Both the position numbers and the translations under genes were made by a program. Source: Planctomycetota bacterium (GTDB taxonomy: Bacteria > Planctomycetota > JAJSAM01 > JAJVHW01). From it: DNA of 64,000 bases. The number at the start of each line of letters is the position of its first letter. Position 1 is the stretch's first letter. Positions 8,765 through 18,884 of this stretch are shown one piece after another. The stretch lies in NCBI GenBank assembly GCA_021776825.1, contig JAJFFG010000038.1, positions 62,001 through 126,000 of the forward strand. Reading direction: 5' to 3'. The notes beneath the pieces are model-generated. The model had not been told where the DNA came from and searched no databases. It saw only the letters and a program-made list of their open reading frames with translations.

Positions 8765-10411
8765 ATGCGTCGCATCCTGCTCGGACTCGTCATCATCGTG
8801 GTCGCGGGCCTCGCTGTCGCGCAGGACGCAGGGGCGCCCGCGCCGGGGCTGCCGGACGGGCCGACGTGGGGACGCGGTCGCTTCCAGCCGGAGGCGGCGA
8901 ACGTGCTGTTCGCGACCGGTGACGGCTGCGCGCTCTGTCACAGCGCAGCGCCCAAGGCGAGTGCGATGCGGACGGCCACGGGCGACGACGCGTCACCCCA
9001 CGGACTCTGGCGCGCGACGATGATGGCGAACGCGTTCCGCGATCCCTACTGGCGCGCGAAGGTCGCGCAGGAGGTCGCGGCCGCGCCGGAGAAGAAGGTC
9101 GAGATCGAAGCGCTCTGCCTCCGCTGCCACGGCCCCATGGTGAGCCACACGGCACGCATCGCGGGCGAGGAGCAGCCCCCCATCGCGACGGCGGCCGCCG
9201 ATCCGCTCGCGCAGGACGGAGTGTCGTGCACGGTCTGTCATCAGGCACACCCCGACAACCTCGGCACCGCGGAGAGCTTCTCGGGTCGACTCGACATCCG
9301 CCCCGGCCGGCGCATCTTCGGTCCGTACGAGGAGCCGTCGACGACGCCGATGCGCGCACACTCCGCGTTCACACCAGAGCACGGAGGACACGTCCAGGAC
9401 TCGGCCCTCTGCGGGGCATGCCACACGTTGTTCACGAAGCCAGGTCCCGACGCTGCGCCGTTCCCCGAGCAGACGCCGTATCTCGAGTGGCGCAACAGCG
9501 CGTACACCGACGAGAGCGGCCGCACCGAGACGTCACGCACCTGCCAGGAGTGCCACATGGTCGACATCGGGACGGCGCGCATCGCACGCAACCCGATGGG
9601 GCGCGACTTCAACATCGCGACGCGGCCGAACGTGCGTGCCCACGGGTTCCTGGGCGGCAACGCGTTCATGCTCGATCTGCTTGCCGCGAACCGGGACGAG
9701 CTCGGCGTGACGGCGCCGCAGGAGGCGCTCGAGCGTTCGGCGGCGGCGACGCGTCGCTTCCTGCGCGACGATGCGGCATCGATCGAGATCTCGTCGCCGA
9801 CTCGCGCGGATGGGCGGCTCTCGTTCGACGTGACGGTCGTCAACAAGACGGGCCACAAGCTGCCGACCGCGTACCCCGCCCGCCGGCTGTGGCTCCGCGT
9901 CCAGGTACGCGCGGGACGGAGCGTGGTGTGGGAGTCGGGCGGCGTGGACGACGACGGACGACTCCGCAGCCGGAGCGACACGGCGCATCGCGACATCGTG
10001 GACGCGAGGGATCAGGTGCAGGTCTGGGAATGCCGGGCGATCGATGGCACGGGCGCCGAGACGACGCTGCTCCACGCGATGGCCGGCTACGCGAAGGACG
10101 ATCGCCTGCTGCCACTCGGGTGGCGCGCCGACGGGCCACACGCGGATCAGACACGACCGGTCGGCGTCGACGGCGACGACGACTTCGGTCCCGGTCGCGA
10201 CACGGTCTCGTACCGCGCCGCGCTGCCGGACGACGCCCCCGACGAGTTGCTCGTGGTCGTGTGGCTCCTCTATCAGACCGTGCCACCGGCCTGGGTCGAC
10301 CCGCTGCGACCGATCGATACTCCCGAGACGACGCGCTTCGTCCGCATGTACGACGCGGCGGACAAGACACCGGAGACGCTCGCGCTCGGCACGCGCTTCG
10401 AGGGTCGCTGA
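8765..10411 (+). CDS. secreted multiheme c-type cytochrome
   Basis: Signal peptide MRRILLGLVIIVVAGLAVAQ and five CxxCH motifs (CALCH, CLRCH, CTVCH, CGACH, CQECH). Confidence 0.9.
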   Translation: MRRILLGLVIIVVAGLAVAQDAGAPAPGLPDGPTWGRGRFQPEAANVLFATGDGCALCHSAAPKASAMRTATGDDASPHGLWRATMMANAFRDPYWRAKVAQEVAAAPEKKVEIEALCLRCHGPMVSHTARIAGEEQPPIATAAADPLAQDGVSCTVCHQAHPDNLGTAESFSGRLDIRPGRRIFGPYEEPSTTPMRAHSAFTPEHGGHVQDSALCGACHTLFTKPGPDAAPFPEQTPYLEWRNSAYTDESGRTETSRTCQECHMVDIGTARIARNPMGRDFNIATRPNVRAHGFLGGNAFMLDLLAANRDELGVTAPQEALERSAAATRRFLRDDAASIEISSPTRADGRLSFDVTVVNKTGHKLPTAYPARRLWLRVQVRAGRSVVWESGGVDDDGRLRSRSDTAHRDIVDARDQVQVWECRAIDGTGAETTLLHAMAGYAKDDRLLPLGWRADGPHADQTRPVGVDGDDDFGPGRDTVSYRAALPDDAPDELLVVVWLLYQTVPPAWVDPLRPIDTPETTRFVRMYDAADKTPETLALGTRFEGR

Positions 10412-10441
10412 CGGACCCCACCGATAGGGTGTCGCGCGACG

Positions 10442-11521
10442 ATGGGTGAGCAGCTCGACGCACTCCTGACGAACCTGGCCGACCTGGTGCCGTTCCTGAT
10501 CGTGGCGGCGCTGGTCGCGCTCTGCCTGATTGCGCTGCGGTGGGCGCTGCACCGCGGCCAGATCGCCGACAGTGACGCGCGCGTCGGACGTTCGCTGCTC
10601 CTGCTCGGTGGCGTGTGCGTCGGCGTGGTCGTCCTGATCATGGCCCTGCCCGAGAAGGCGCCACGTGACGCGCTGCTGAGTTTCTTCGGTGTGCTGCTCA
10701 CCGCCGTGATCGCGCTCTCGTCGACGACGTTCGTGTCGAACGCGATGGCCGGATTGATGTTGCGGGCCGTTGGCAACTTCCGACCCGGCGACTTCGTCCG
10801 AGTCGGCGAGCACTTCGGCCGAGTGACGGAACGCGAGTGGTTCCACATCGAGATCCAGACGGAAGATCGCGACCTGACCACGATCCCGAACATGGTGCTC
10901 GTGACGCAGCCGGTCAGCGTCGTCCGCCATTCGGGAACGATCGTCTCGGCGACGGTCTCCCTCGGCTACGACGTCCCGCATGCACGCGTCCAGCCGGTCA
11001 TGGTGCGCGCCGCGAACGGGACGGGACTGACGGACTCGTTCGTGCAGATCCTGGAGCTCGGCGACTTCTCGGTGACCTATCGGATCGCGGGCTTCCTGGG
11101 CGAGGTGAAGCAGTTGCTCACGGCGCGCTCTCGGCTCCGCGTCGCCGTGCTCGACGCGCTCCACGACGCGGATATCGAGATCGTCTCGCCGACGTTCATG
11201 AACCAACGACAGATCGCAGCCGACGTCCCCGTCGTGCCGACCGTGAGGCGGGAGGGCCCCGACGAGGAACTCCCCGCCACGACGGCCGAGGCGATCGTCT
11301 TCGACAAGGCAGAGCGGGCCGCGGAGCTCGAAGCGCTGCGACTGGAGCGCGAGGAGCTCGGGCGCGAGATCCGGGTGCTCGAGGACGAGCTAGGCTCAGC
11401 CGACGACGACACGAAGGACGTCGTGAGCGCTCGGATCCAGGCCAAACGGCAGCGGAAGGAGGGGATCGACGCCCTCTTGCGCGCCTCGGACGCCGGCGGA
11501 GCCGCCGGGCTCAAGGCCTGA
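10442..11521 (+). CDS. MscS-family mechanosensitive channel with C-terminal coiled coil
   Basis: TTFVSNAMAGLMLRAVGNFRPGDFVRVGEHFGRVTEREWFHIEIQTEDRDLTTIPNMVLV. Confidence 0.85.
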   Translation: MGEQLDALLTNLADLVPFLIVAALVALCLIALRWALHRGQIADSDARVGRSLLLLGGVCVGVVVLIMALPEKAPRDALLSFFGVLLTAVIALSSTTFVSNAMAGLMLRAVGNFRPGDFVRVGEHFGRVTEREWFHIEIQTEDRDLTTIPNMVLVTQPVSVVRHSGTIVSATVSLGYDVPHARVQPVMVRAANGTGLTDSFVQILELGDFSVTYRIAGFLGEVKQLLTARSRLRVAVLDALHDADIEIVSPTFMNQRQIAADVPVVPTVRREGPDEELPATTAEAIVFDKAERAAELEALRLEREELGREIRVLEDELGSADDDTKDVVSARIQAKRQRKEGIDALLRASDAGGAAGLKA

Positions 11522-11693
11522 GCGAACGCACTCGGCGTACGCGGCGCTCGTCGCCGGAACGCGACCGTCAACGTCGTCCCAGGTTCTTGCGAGTCGCGGG
11601 CTTACGCGATCTGCGACCCTGCGGCTGACTGCCTCGATTCGTTCCGCCGGCTCCACCGGGGGGGGGTAGATTCGCTCGGCTCAAGGAGTCCCC

Positions 11694-12938
11694 ATGATCC
11701 GGCTGTCCCTCTGCGCCGATCGACTCACGCGCTCGCTCGCCGACGTCGACCCCGAAGTTGCCCGAATCGTTCAGGAAGAGGACTGGCGCCAGCGGCGTGG
11801 TCTGCAGCTGATCGCGTCGGAGAATCTGGTCAGCGCCGCGGTCCGCGAGGCCGTCGGCTCCGTCCTGACCGACAAGTACGCCGAGGGCCGCCCCGGGCGT
11901 CGCTACTACGCCGGCTGCGAGTTCGCGGATCAGGTCGAGCAGCTGGCCGAAGCGCGAGCTCGCGAGGTGTTCGACACGGACTACCAGGTCAACGTGCAGC
12001 CCCACTCGGGCACGTCCGCCAACCTGTCGGTGTTCCTCGCCGTGATGAAGCCCGGCGACCGGATCCTCTCCATGGATCTCGCCATGGGCGGGCACCTCTC
12101 GCACGGCTCCCCGTACAACGCGTCGGGCAAGCTCTACGAGCCGTCGTTCTATGGCGTGGACAAGGAGAGCGAGCGGATCGACTACGACGAGGTCGCCCGC
12201 ATCGCCCGCGAGGTGCGCCCGCGCATCCTCGTCGCGGGTGCGTCGGCGTACCCGCGGCAGATCGACTTCGCGCCGTTCGCGGCGATCGCGAAGGAGGTGG
12301 ACGCGCTTCTCCTCGCCGACATGTCGCACATCGCCGGGCTGGTCGCCGCGGGTGAGCACCCGTCGCCGTTCGGCCACGCGGACATCGTGACGACGACCAC
12401 GCACAAGACGCTCCGCGGCCCGCGCGGCGGACTCGTCTTCTGCCGCGACGCGTGGAAGAAGCGCATCCACTCCGCGATCTTCCCCGGCACGCAGGGCGGT
12501 CCGCTGATGCACCAGATCGCCGGCAAGGCCGTGGCACTCAAGGAGGCCGCCGAGCCCGCCTTCGTCGCGTATCAGCGCCAGGTTCGCGCGAACGCACGGG
12601 TTCTGGCCGAGGTGCTCGTCGAGCGCGGCTACCGCATCGTCAGCGGCGGCACGGACAACCACCTCGTGCTCGTCGATCTCTGCGAGCGGATGACCGGTGC
12701 CGAGGCAGAGACCGCGCTGCGAGAGCACCACATCTACGTGAACAAGAACCTGATCCCGTTCGATCCGCTCCCATCGTCGAAGTGCAGCGGCATCCGCGTC
12801 GGCACGCCGGCAATGACGTCGCGCGGACTCGACGAGAACGACTTCCGCAGCGTCGCCAATCTGATCGCCGACATCCTGGCCGGCGAGTCCGTCGAGGTAG
12901 CGGAGCGCGTCGGCGCTCTCTGCGGCGAGGCCGAGTAG
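11694..12938 (+). CDS. glyA: serine hydroxymethyltransferase
   Basis: RRGLQLIASENLVSAAVREAVGSVLTDKYAEGRPGRRYYAGCEFADQVE…TTTTHKTLRGPRGGLVFC. Confidence 0.96.
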   Translation: MIRLSLCADRLTRSLADVDPEVARIVQEEDWRQRRGLQLIASENLVSAAVREAVGSVLTDKYAEGRPGRRYYAGCEFADQVEQLAEARAREVFDTDYQVNVQPHSGTSANLSVFLAVMKPGDRILSMDLAMGGHLSHGSPYNASGKLYEPSFYGVDKESERIDYDEVARIAREVRPRILVAGASAYPRQIDFAPFAAIAKEVDALLLADMSHIAGLVAAGEHPSPFGHADIVTTTTHKTLRGPRGGLVFCRDAWKKRIHSAIFPGTQGGPLMHQIAGKAVALKEAAEPAFVAYQRQVRANARVLAEVLVERGYRIVSGGTDNHLVLVDLCERMTGAEAETALREHHIYVNKNLIPFDPLPSSKCSGIRVGTPAMTSRGLDENDFRSVANLIADILAGESVEVAERVGALCGEAE

Positions 12939-12951
12939 CCGACCTCGACAT

Positions 12952-13362
12952 ATGCGCGAGGACGCGGCCCCACGGCGCCCGTCCGAGACGTTCGATGCCC
13001 GCACCGGACACGCGTTTCGGCGACGTGTGGGCCTGTGGATCGGCGCCTCGCTTGCGGGCGTTGGGGCGTTGGTCGTCTCGCTGCTCCTCGTGGCCGAGGG
13101 GCTCAGTGCTCTCGGGGTCGATCCGCCCGCGATGGTGACCCGGATCATCGGTCGGGATCTGGCGCTGGCGGCATTCCCTGCCGTCCTCGCGGCCGCGCTC
13201 GGCGGCGTCAACGTGACGTTCGATCTGCAGGGTCGGAAGACGCCCCTGCTCCCGATCGAGTTCAGTTCCGGCGAACGCCGTATCGCTGAGTGGGCGCGCA
13301 CCGTCGCCGCGGTGTCGATCGGCACCTGGTTCTTCGTCGTGTTCGTGGTGCAGGCGCCGTAG
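12952..13362 (+). CDS. hypothetical membrane protein
   Basis: Three hydrophobic segments in a compact ORF, 13 bp downstream of glyA. Confidence 0.55.
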   Translation: MREDAAPRRPSETFDARTGHAFRRRVGLWIGASLAGVGALVVSLLLVAEGLSALGVDPPAMVTRIIGRDLALAAFPAVLAAALGGVNVTFDLQGRKTPLLPIEFSSGERRIAEWARTVAAVSIGTWFFVVFVVQAP

Positions 13363-13501
13363 CGGACGCCCTGACGCGCGTCTTCGGCAGGCGCCCGCGC
13401 GGCGCGCCGAGCGGCACGTAGCACCGCGCCCGCGGCTCGCTGGAGGCGACGCTCGAGTTCGCGATGTAACCTTCGCCCTTCCCGCACGTCTTCCCCCCAA
13501 T

Positions 13502-13528
13502 GGGTGGGTGGGAAGTTGGGCGGGTGGG
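13502..13528 (+). other. predicted G-quadruplex motif
   Basis: GGGTGGGTGGGAAGTTGGGCGGGTGGG: six G3 tracts with loops of 1,1,5,1,1 nt, between convergent genes. Confidence 0.7.
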
Positions 13529-13565
13529 TCGTGCGCACCCGGGCGCCCGCGCGCGAGAGACGGCG

Positions 13566-15254
13566 TCAACGCGACGTGCGCAGGACGGTGATCTCGACCG
13601 TCGTCTGCGCTGCATCGAACGCTCCGATGGCCACGCCCAGTCGTGACGCCGGCTCGCAGCCCGGCGCGTCGACCTCGATGTCGTAGTGGCCGGCCCCCGG
13701 CAGCTGAACGAACCCCGAGTCGAGATCCGAGCCCCCCATCCAAACGGTCCCTGCAACCACCGGCTCCGACTCGCCGGAGCGCACGACGCGCACCTTCGAG
13801 CGCGCCACACGGACGCGCTCGCCCGACGCATCGACCAGCCGCAGATGCACCCAGCTGATCCGTGGCAAGACGACCTGCATCGATGTCGATCCGGGCTCGG
13901 TCTGCACCTCGACATCGAATGGAAGGCACGGTCGACCCGTCGGCGCCCGGGCGCGAATCGTGTGAGCTCCGGGTCGCGCGTGGGCAAACGTAAAGCGTCC
14001 GTCGGCGTCGCTGACGCGACGTCCGTAGACACCTCCCAGGCCGTCGGCGTGCAGCGTCACGAACGCCCGCTCGACCGGCGTTCCATCGGCTCGCACCACC
14101 ACGCCCGAGATCGGCTCTCCTCGATCGAGGACGATGTCACCGAGGTCCCGCACGCCGGTCTGCGTCGCCGCGCCGCGCTTCACGGCTCCGGCCTCTGCCG
14201 CCCCACCCTCTGCGGCGCCGCCCTGCAACGCCGGCAGCGGGATGCGCTGCGGCACGAACTCCCCGTGCATCACGATGATCTGGGCGCCGGGAGGCGGCGC
14301 TCCCTTGAACGAGAAGCGCCCCTCGGCATCGGTCTTCGTGCGTGGCCTCTCGTTCTCCGCCATCCGGATCCACGCATCGGAGACGGCTGCTCCCGCGACG
14401 TCGATGCAGCGCCCACGGATCGTCTCTGAACGCAGCCGCAGCTCGAGATACGGCTGCCGCTCGAGCTCGTCGCGCGCGAACCGGAACGAGGTGGTGGCCA
14501 TCACGTTCACTTCGTTCGGTCGCGGCGGAACCACGAAGGCCGAGATCACGACCGACGCGAGCGCACGCGTGGGCAGCGGCGGGAGCACGAACTGCCCCTC
14601 CTTTCCCGCGTGGCCGTCGAGTCGGAGCCACGCGCCGTCCGCTCCGACCGTCGAGAGCGTGATCGAGGCCCCCGGCACGCGCCGGCCGCTGGGGTCGAAC
14701 ACAACTCCGCTCAGGGAGATCGCCGGAGCGATGACGATGGTGCGCGTCGTCTCGGAACTCGCCGGGAGGTTCACGACAACGGGGAACGAGGCTGCCCCAC
14801 CGTCTTCCGCGCGCACGCCCACGTACTGCGGAGGTGGGATCTCGAGACGGGCGCGGCCGGAGCCATCCGTGGTGGCTGTCCATGCGGCCACGGACCGCTC
14901 CGCGAACGCGATCATGGCGGCCCAGGGCTGCACATCGACGCGAGCACCGCCGACCGGCGTGCCGTCGACGCGGACGACGTCGACGAACAGGATGGCGGCG
15001 CTGTCAGGTGGGGCCGGTAGTGGAGGAGGCTCGACCGGTCTGCCCCGGGGGGCCGGGGCATCGGGAGGAACTCGGACGCGTGGCGAGAGCGGTCCGGCGT
15101 CGTCCCACTCCGCGGTGGGCTCCGGGGCGAGCGGGTCCGGCGAATCGAACAGCCAGGGCCCCGTCGCCCAGTGGCCGAGAAACATCGCGAAGACGACGCC
15201 CACCAGCAGGAGCGCTGCGAGGACCACGATCACGACGACTGCGCGACGCATCAT
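13566..15254 (-). CDS. carboxypeptidase-regulatory-like repeat protein, membrane anchored
   Basis: MMRRAVVVIVVLAALLLVGVVFAMF…; repeats such as ISGVVVRADGTPVERAFVTLHADGLGGVYGRRVSDADGRFTF. Confidence 0.8.
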   Translation of the reverse strand: MMRRAVVVIVVLAALLLVGVVFAMFLGHWATGPWLFDSPDPLAPEPTAEWDDAGPLSPRVRVPPDAPAPRGRPVEPPPLPAPPDSAAILFVDVVRVDGTPVGGARVDVQPWAAMIAFAERSVAAWTATTDGSGRARLEIPPPQYVGVRAEDGGAASFPVVVNLPASSETTRTIVIAPAISLSGVVFDPSGRRVPGASITLSTVGADGAWLRLDGHAGKEGQFVLPPLPTRALASVVISAFVVPPRPNEVNVMATTSFRFARDELERQPYLELRLRSETIRGRCIDVAGAAVSDAWIRMAENERPRTKTDAEGRFSFKGAPPPGAQIIVMHGEFVPQRIPLPALQGGAAEGGAAEAGAVKRGAATQTGVRDLGDIVLDRGEPISGVVVRADGTPVERAFVTLHADGLGGVYGRRVSDADGRFTFAHARPGAHTIRARAPTGRPCLPFDVEVQTEPGSTSMQVVLPRISWVHLRLVDASGERVRVARSKVRVVRSGESEPVVAGTVWMGGSDLDSGFVQLPGAGHYDIEVDAPGCEPASRLGVAIGAFDAAQTTVEITVLRTSR

Positions 15255-15273
15255 CGCAGCATACCGGGACCGA

Positions 15274-16257
15274 TCAGTCGCCAGGCGGCGCGAGCGGAAT
15301 GTCGTGGAACGAGTACGTCCCGTCCTCGAAGCGCCAACGAACCGGGAGGTCGAGGGAGATCGTCACGGGGTAGGCAATGAGCGGAGTCGAGATCGCCGCG
15401 TCCCCGACCGGCGCGGGGACGAAGCCCACGGACGTCGAGCCCCCGCTCCCACCGCCGCCCCTGTTAGAGAGCTGACGACCGTTCGCGTCCATCACCCGAA
15501 CCGCCGATCCCGCCCAACGATGGTGGAGTCCGTCCGGCAGCGCTCGGCCGCCCTCGGCGCGCCATTGCCGGGGCGACTCGTCCGTCTCGGCGAATGAGAC
15601 GCTCACGCTGCCCTCGTCCGCCCCGACGCCCACCGCAAACGGCCCCAGGCGATGATCGGAGTACGCGCCGATCCCCAGCGGGCGCAGCTCGCGGCGCGTC
15701 CACTCCTCGACGTGCACGAGATGAACGTCGACCTCGAGATCGCGCAATCCGCGGTGCGAGCGTCCGGCGAGATCGATGCCGCTCGTGGAGAGCGACTGGG
15801 CGCCGAAGTGCACAGTCGGAAACTGGCGCGGGTACGTCAGTTCGGTGCCGTCGGTCGTGACGTAGCGCCGCACGACGTGCTGCGCCCATCGGACAAGGAC
15901 GTCGGGATCGTACGGCGCCATCTGGAGCTGCACTGCGAGCTGCGGTCCGGCTTCACGCGCCTCCTGCGCACAGCGGACGAGCACGACCCGATGACGCCCT
16001 GACCTCGTCGGCGCCGACGGCAGGCCTTCGAGCCACTCGTGCATCATCCGCTGTGCCGTCGACCTGGCGTCGGCGTCCGTCTCAGCCTCGGCGGCGATCG
16101 ATGCGGGCGTCGGCGGCGGCTCGGGCGCCGGTGCGCGCGGTCGACGAACCATGCGGGTCGGTCGGGGCCGAGGCGGCGGCGGGGACATCGTGCAGGCGCT
16201 GAGGAACACGGTCTCCACAAGGAGCAATGGGGCGGCAAGCGAGGCGGCGAGGCGCAT
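15274..16257 (-). CDS. putative lipoprotein
   Basis: MRLAASLAAPLLLVETVFLSAC lipobox; start placed downstream of the track ORF start. Confidence 0.6.
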   Translation of the reverse strand: MRLAASLAAPLLLVETVFLSACTMSPPPPRPRPTRMVRRPRAPAPEPPPTPASIAAEAETDADARSTAQRMMHEWLEGLPSAPTRSGRHRVVLVRCAQEAREAGPQLAVQLQMAPYDPDVLVRWAQHVVRRYVTTDGTELTYPRQFPTVHFGAQSLSTSGIDLAGRSHRGLRDLEVDVHLVHVEEWTRRELRPLGIGAYSDHRLGPFAVGVGADEGSVSVSFAETDESPRQWRAEGGRALPDGLHHRWAGSAVRVMDANGRQLSNRGGGGSGGSTSVGFVPAPVGDAAISTPLIAYPVTISLDLPVRWRFEDGTYSFHDIPLAPPGD

Positions 16258-16325
16258 GGGTCGGCCTTCATCATCTCCGGACGAGCTCCGCCCGTCACGC
16301 CACGATTCAGGCTCGAAGATGGCGC

Positions 16326-16360
16326 TTGACACTACGTTTCGTAATACTACGATTCGTAAC
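16326..16360 (+). promoter_or_regulatory. promoter plus tandem palindromic operator for the padR-like gene
   Basis: TTGACA (16326-16331), 16-bp spacer, TACGAT (16348-16353). Tandem 15-mers ACTACGTTTCGTAAT/ACTACGATTCGTAAC, each holding TACG-N3-CGTA. Confidence 0.7.
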
Positions 16361-16361
16361 C

Positions 16362-16922
16362 ATGGTGGCGGGAAGGGTGTCTCGACTGGGTCTGGTGCTC
16401 CTCGGTCTCCTCGACCGAGAGGCGCGGGCGGGGTACGACCTCGTCAAGCTGTTCGCCGAGACCCCGATGGGTCACTTCTCGGATAGCCCCGGTGCGATCT
16501 ACCCGGCCCTCAAGCGGCTGGAGGCGCTCGGCCTGGTCACCGGCGCCGACCACGACACCGACGCGGGCCGCCGACGTCGCGTCTACCGCGTCACCGACGC
16601 AGGTCGCGAGCGACTCCTCGCCTGGCTTCGACAGCCGGTCACGCGCGCCGAGATGCAGCGTCGCGAGGGCGAGCTCGCCCTCCGGTTCACGTTCATGGAC
16701 AGCCGCGTACCGACCGAGATCGTCGACGCGTTCCTCCGTAGCTACGAGACGACCGCGATCGAGGTCGCCGATGACCTCGCCGCCTACCTCGACGCTGGTC
16801 GCGGCACGGAGCACGGACGCTTCACGGTCGACCTCGGTCTCCGCAACTATCGCGCGCACGTTGCCTGGGCGCGGGACGTCCGGCGTGAACGCGCGTGGAC
16901 CCTCGTGCGTCAGGAGGCCTGA
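16362..16922 (+). CDS. PadR-family transcriptional regulator
   Basis: GLVLLGLLDREARAGYDLVKLFAETPMGHFSDSPGAIYPALKRLEALGLVTG… winged-helix PadR pattern. Confidence 0.88.
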   Translation: MVAGRVSRLGLVLLGLLDREARAGYDLVKLFAETPMGHFSDSPGAIYPALKRLEALGLVTGADHDTDAGRRRRVYRVTDAGRERLLAWLRQPVTRAEMQRREGELALRFTFMDSRVPTEIVDAFLRSYETTAIEVADDLAAYLDAGRGTEHGRFTVDLGLRNYRAHVAWARDVRRERAWTLVRQEA

Positions 16923-16925
16923 ACG

Positions 16926-18884
16926 ATGGCACTCCTGGCTCTCTCCCACGTTGAGTTCGGCTACGGCTCCGACACGATCCTCGACGACGTCACCGTCGCC
17001 GTGGAGCCGGGCCGGAAGATCGGCGTGATCGGACAGAACGGCACGGGCAAGTCGACGCTCATGCGGCTCCTGACCGGCGCGCTCGAACCCACGGACGGCG
17101 TGCGTACGACGGGCCGCGGCGCACGGATCGCGTTCCAGGCGCAGGAACTCGTCGTTGATCCGGGCGACACGGTGCGGGATCAGATGCGACGCGTGTTCGC
17201 CGCCGAGCTGGCGCGCGCCGATCGCCTGGCCGAGATCGAGACCGCCCTGGCCGCCGACCCGGACGCGGACACCCAGCGGCGACTGCTCGGCGAGTACGAG
17301 CGCCTGCAGCGCGAGCACGAGGCCGCTGGCGGCTACGAGGTCGAACGACGCATCGCCACCGTGCTGTCGAGCCTCGGGCTCCCGAAGTCCGCTTGGGATC
17401 AGGCCGTGGATCGCTTCTCGGGCGGCGAGCGCAACATCATCGGTCTCGCGGGCGTGCTGCTTTCCCGTCCGGACGTGATGCTGCTCGACGAGCCCTCGAA
17501 CCACCTCGACACCTGGGGCCTGGAGTGGTTCGTCGACTTCGTGCGTGGTACCGACCGCGCCATCGTGATGGTCAGCCACAACCGCTACGTGCTCGATCGC
17601 TGCGTGGACGAGATCTGGGAGGTCCGCAAGGGGCACGTCACGGCGTGGACCGGCAACTACTCGTCGTTCCGCGAGCAGAAGCAGAAGGCGCTCGATCTCC
17701 AGGAGCGGCAGTTCCGCGTCCAGGAGAAGGAGATCGCACGACTCGAGTTCCAGGCGCGCCGTCAACGCGACATGGCCAATGCCTACGACGATCCCGCGCA
17801 GGCCCGGCGCGCCAAGAACATGGAGCGACGCGCGGAACGGCTGCGCAAGGTGGATGCCCCGGACCGCACCGAGGACCGCTTCCACGCCTCGCTCCGCGGC
17901 GGCAAGCGACACGGCGACATCGCGCTCGCCGTCGACGGCCTCACCGTCGCATACGGCGACCGGACGATCCTCGATGGCGTCGAGCTGACGCTCGAGTACG
18001 GCGACCGGGTGTGCCTCGTAGGACCGAACGGATGCGGCAAGACGACGCTGTTCCACGAGGTTCTCGCCGAGCGCGCCGACGACGACACGAGCGTTCGCAT
18101 CGGCGCGGGCGTCATCGTCGGCGAGTACAGCCAGCTGCACGACGTGCTCGATCACTCCGTGCCGCTGCTCGAGTTCGTCGCCGACGCGACGCGGCTGACG
18201 AACTCGGAGTCGGCCAATCTGCTGCATCGCTTCCTGTTCACGCGAGACGACCTGCAACGCTCGATCGGCACGCTGTCCGGTGGGGAGAAGAGCCGCGTTC
18301 AGTTGCTGCGCCTCGCGCACGCCAAAGTCAACCTGCTGCTGCTCGATGAGCCGACCAACCACCTGGACATCCAGGCGTGCGAGCAGCTCGAGGCGATGCT
18401 CGCGGACTACGACGGCACGCTTCTCGTGATCAGCCACGACCGCACGTTCCTCGACGGCCTGGTCAACCGCGTCGTCGAGATCCGCGACCAGCGGCTGCAC
18501 GTGATGACCGGCACGTTCTCGGACTGGTGGGACGCCAAGCGCGCAGCCGGTGAGGACACGCGTCGCGCCGCGCTCGAGCTCCGCAGCGTGCGCGCCGCCG
18601 ACACCGACGCGAAGTCGGCGGCGCGCGAGGAACGCGAAGCGCGCAAGGCACGACAGCGCGAGCTGCGGCGCCTGCAACGTGAAATCCAACGCCTCGAGGC
18701 GCGCATCGTGCGCCTCGAGGAGCAGCAGGAGGCGCTGACGACGCGCCTTCAGGCTGCGTACGAACCCGGCTCCGACCCGGACGTCGCTCGCGCGATCAGC
18801 GTCGAGCTGGCGGACATTCAGGGCGAGATGAAGTCCCTCTACTCCGACTGGGAGCGCGCGGCGAGCGCGCTCGAGGAGGTCTGA
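16926..18884 (+). CDS. ABC-F family ATPase with C-terminal coiled coil
   Basis: Two ABC cassettes (GQNGTGKST, FSGGERNIIGLAGVLLSRPDVMLLDEPSNHLD; GPNGCGKTT, LSGGEKSRVQLLRLAHAKVNLLLLDEPTNHLD), no TM, linker rich in Arg. Confidence 0.92.
   Translation: MALLALSHVEFGYGSDTILDDVTVAVEPGRKIGVIGQNGTGKSTLMRLLTGALEPTDGVRTTGRGARIAFQAQELVVDPGDTVRDQMRRVFAAELARADRLAEIETALAADPDADTQRRLLGEYERLQREHEAAGGYEVERRIATVLSSLGLPKSAWDQAVDRFSGGERNIIGLAGVLLSRPDVMLLDEPSNHLDTWGLEWFVDFVRGTDRAIVMVSHNRYVLDRCVDEIWEVRKGHVTAWTGNYSSFREQKQKALDLQERQFRVQEKEIARLEFQARRQRDMANAYDDPAQARRAKNMERRAERLRKVDAPDRTEDRFHASLRGGKRHGDIALAVDGLTVAYGDRTILDGVELTLEYGDRVCLVGPNGCGKTTLFHEVLAERADDDTSVRIGAGVIVGEYSQLHDVLDHSVPLLEFVADATRLTNSESANLLHRFLFTRDDLQRSIGTLSGGEKSRVQLLRLAHAKVNLLLLDEPTNHLDIQACEQLEAMLADYDGTLLVISHDRTFLDGLVNRVVEIRDQRLHVMTGTFSDWWDAKRAAGEDTRRAALELRSVRAADTDAKSAAREEREARKARQRELRRLQREIQRLEARIVRLEEQQEALTTRLQAAYEPGSDPDVARAISVELADIQGEMKSLYSDWERAASALEEV

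Noticed and set aside
9533-11206. 557-aa minus-strand ORF opposite cytochrome and mscS genes
   Set aside because: Overlaps two well-supported genes; His/Arg-rich shadow translation with no domain.
11568-13538. 656-aa minus-strand ORF opposite glyA
   Set aside because: glyA on the + strand is unambiguous; the antisense ORF is a GC-rich frame artefact.
16347-18689. 780-aa minus-strand ORF opposite the padR/ABC-F genes
   Set aside because: Antisense shadow of a clear ABC-F gene in GC-rich DNA; composition is the complement-frame pattern with no recognisable domains.
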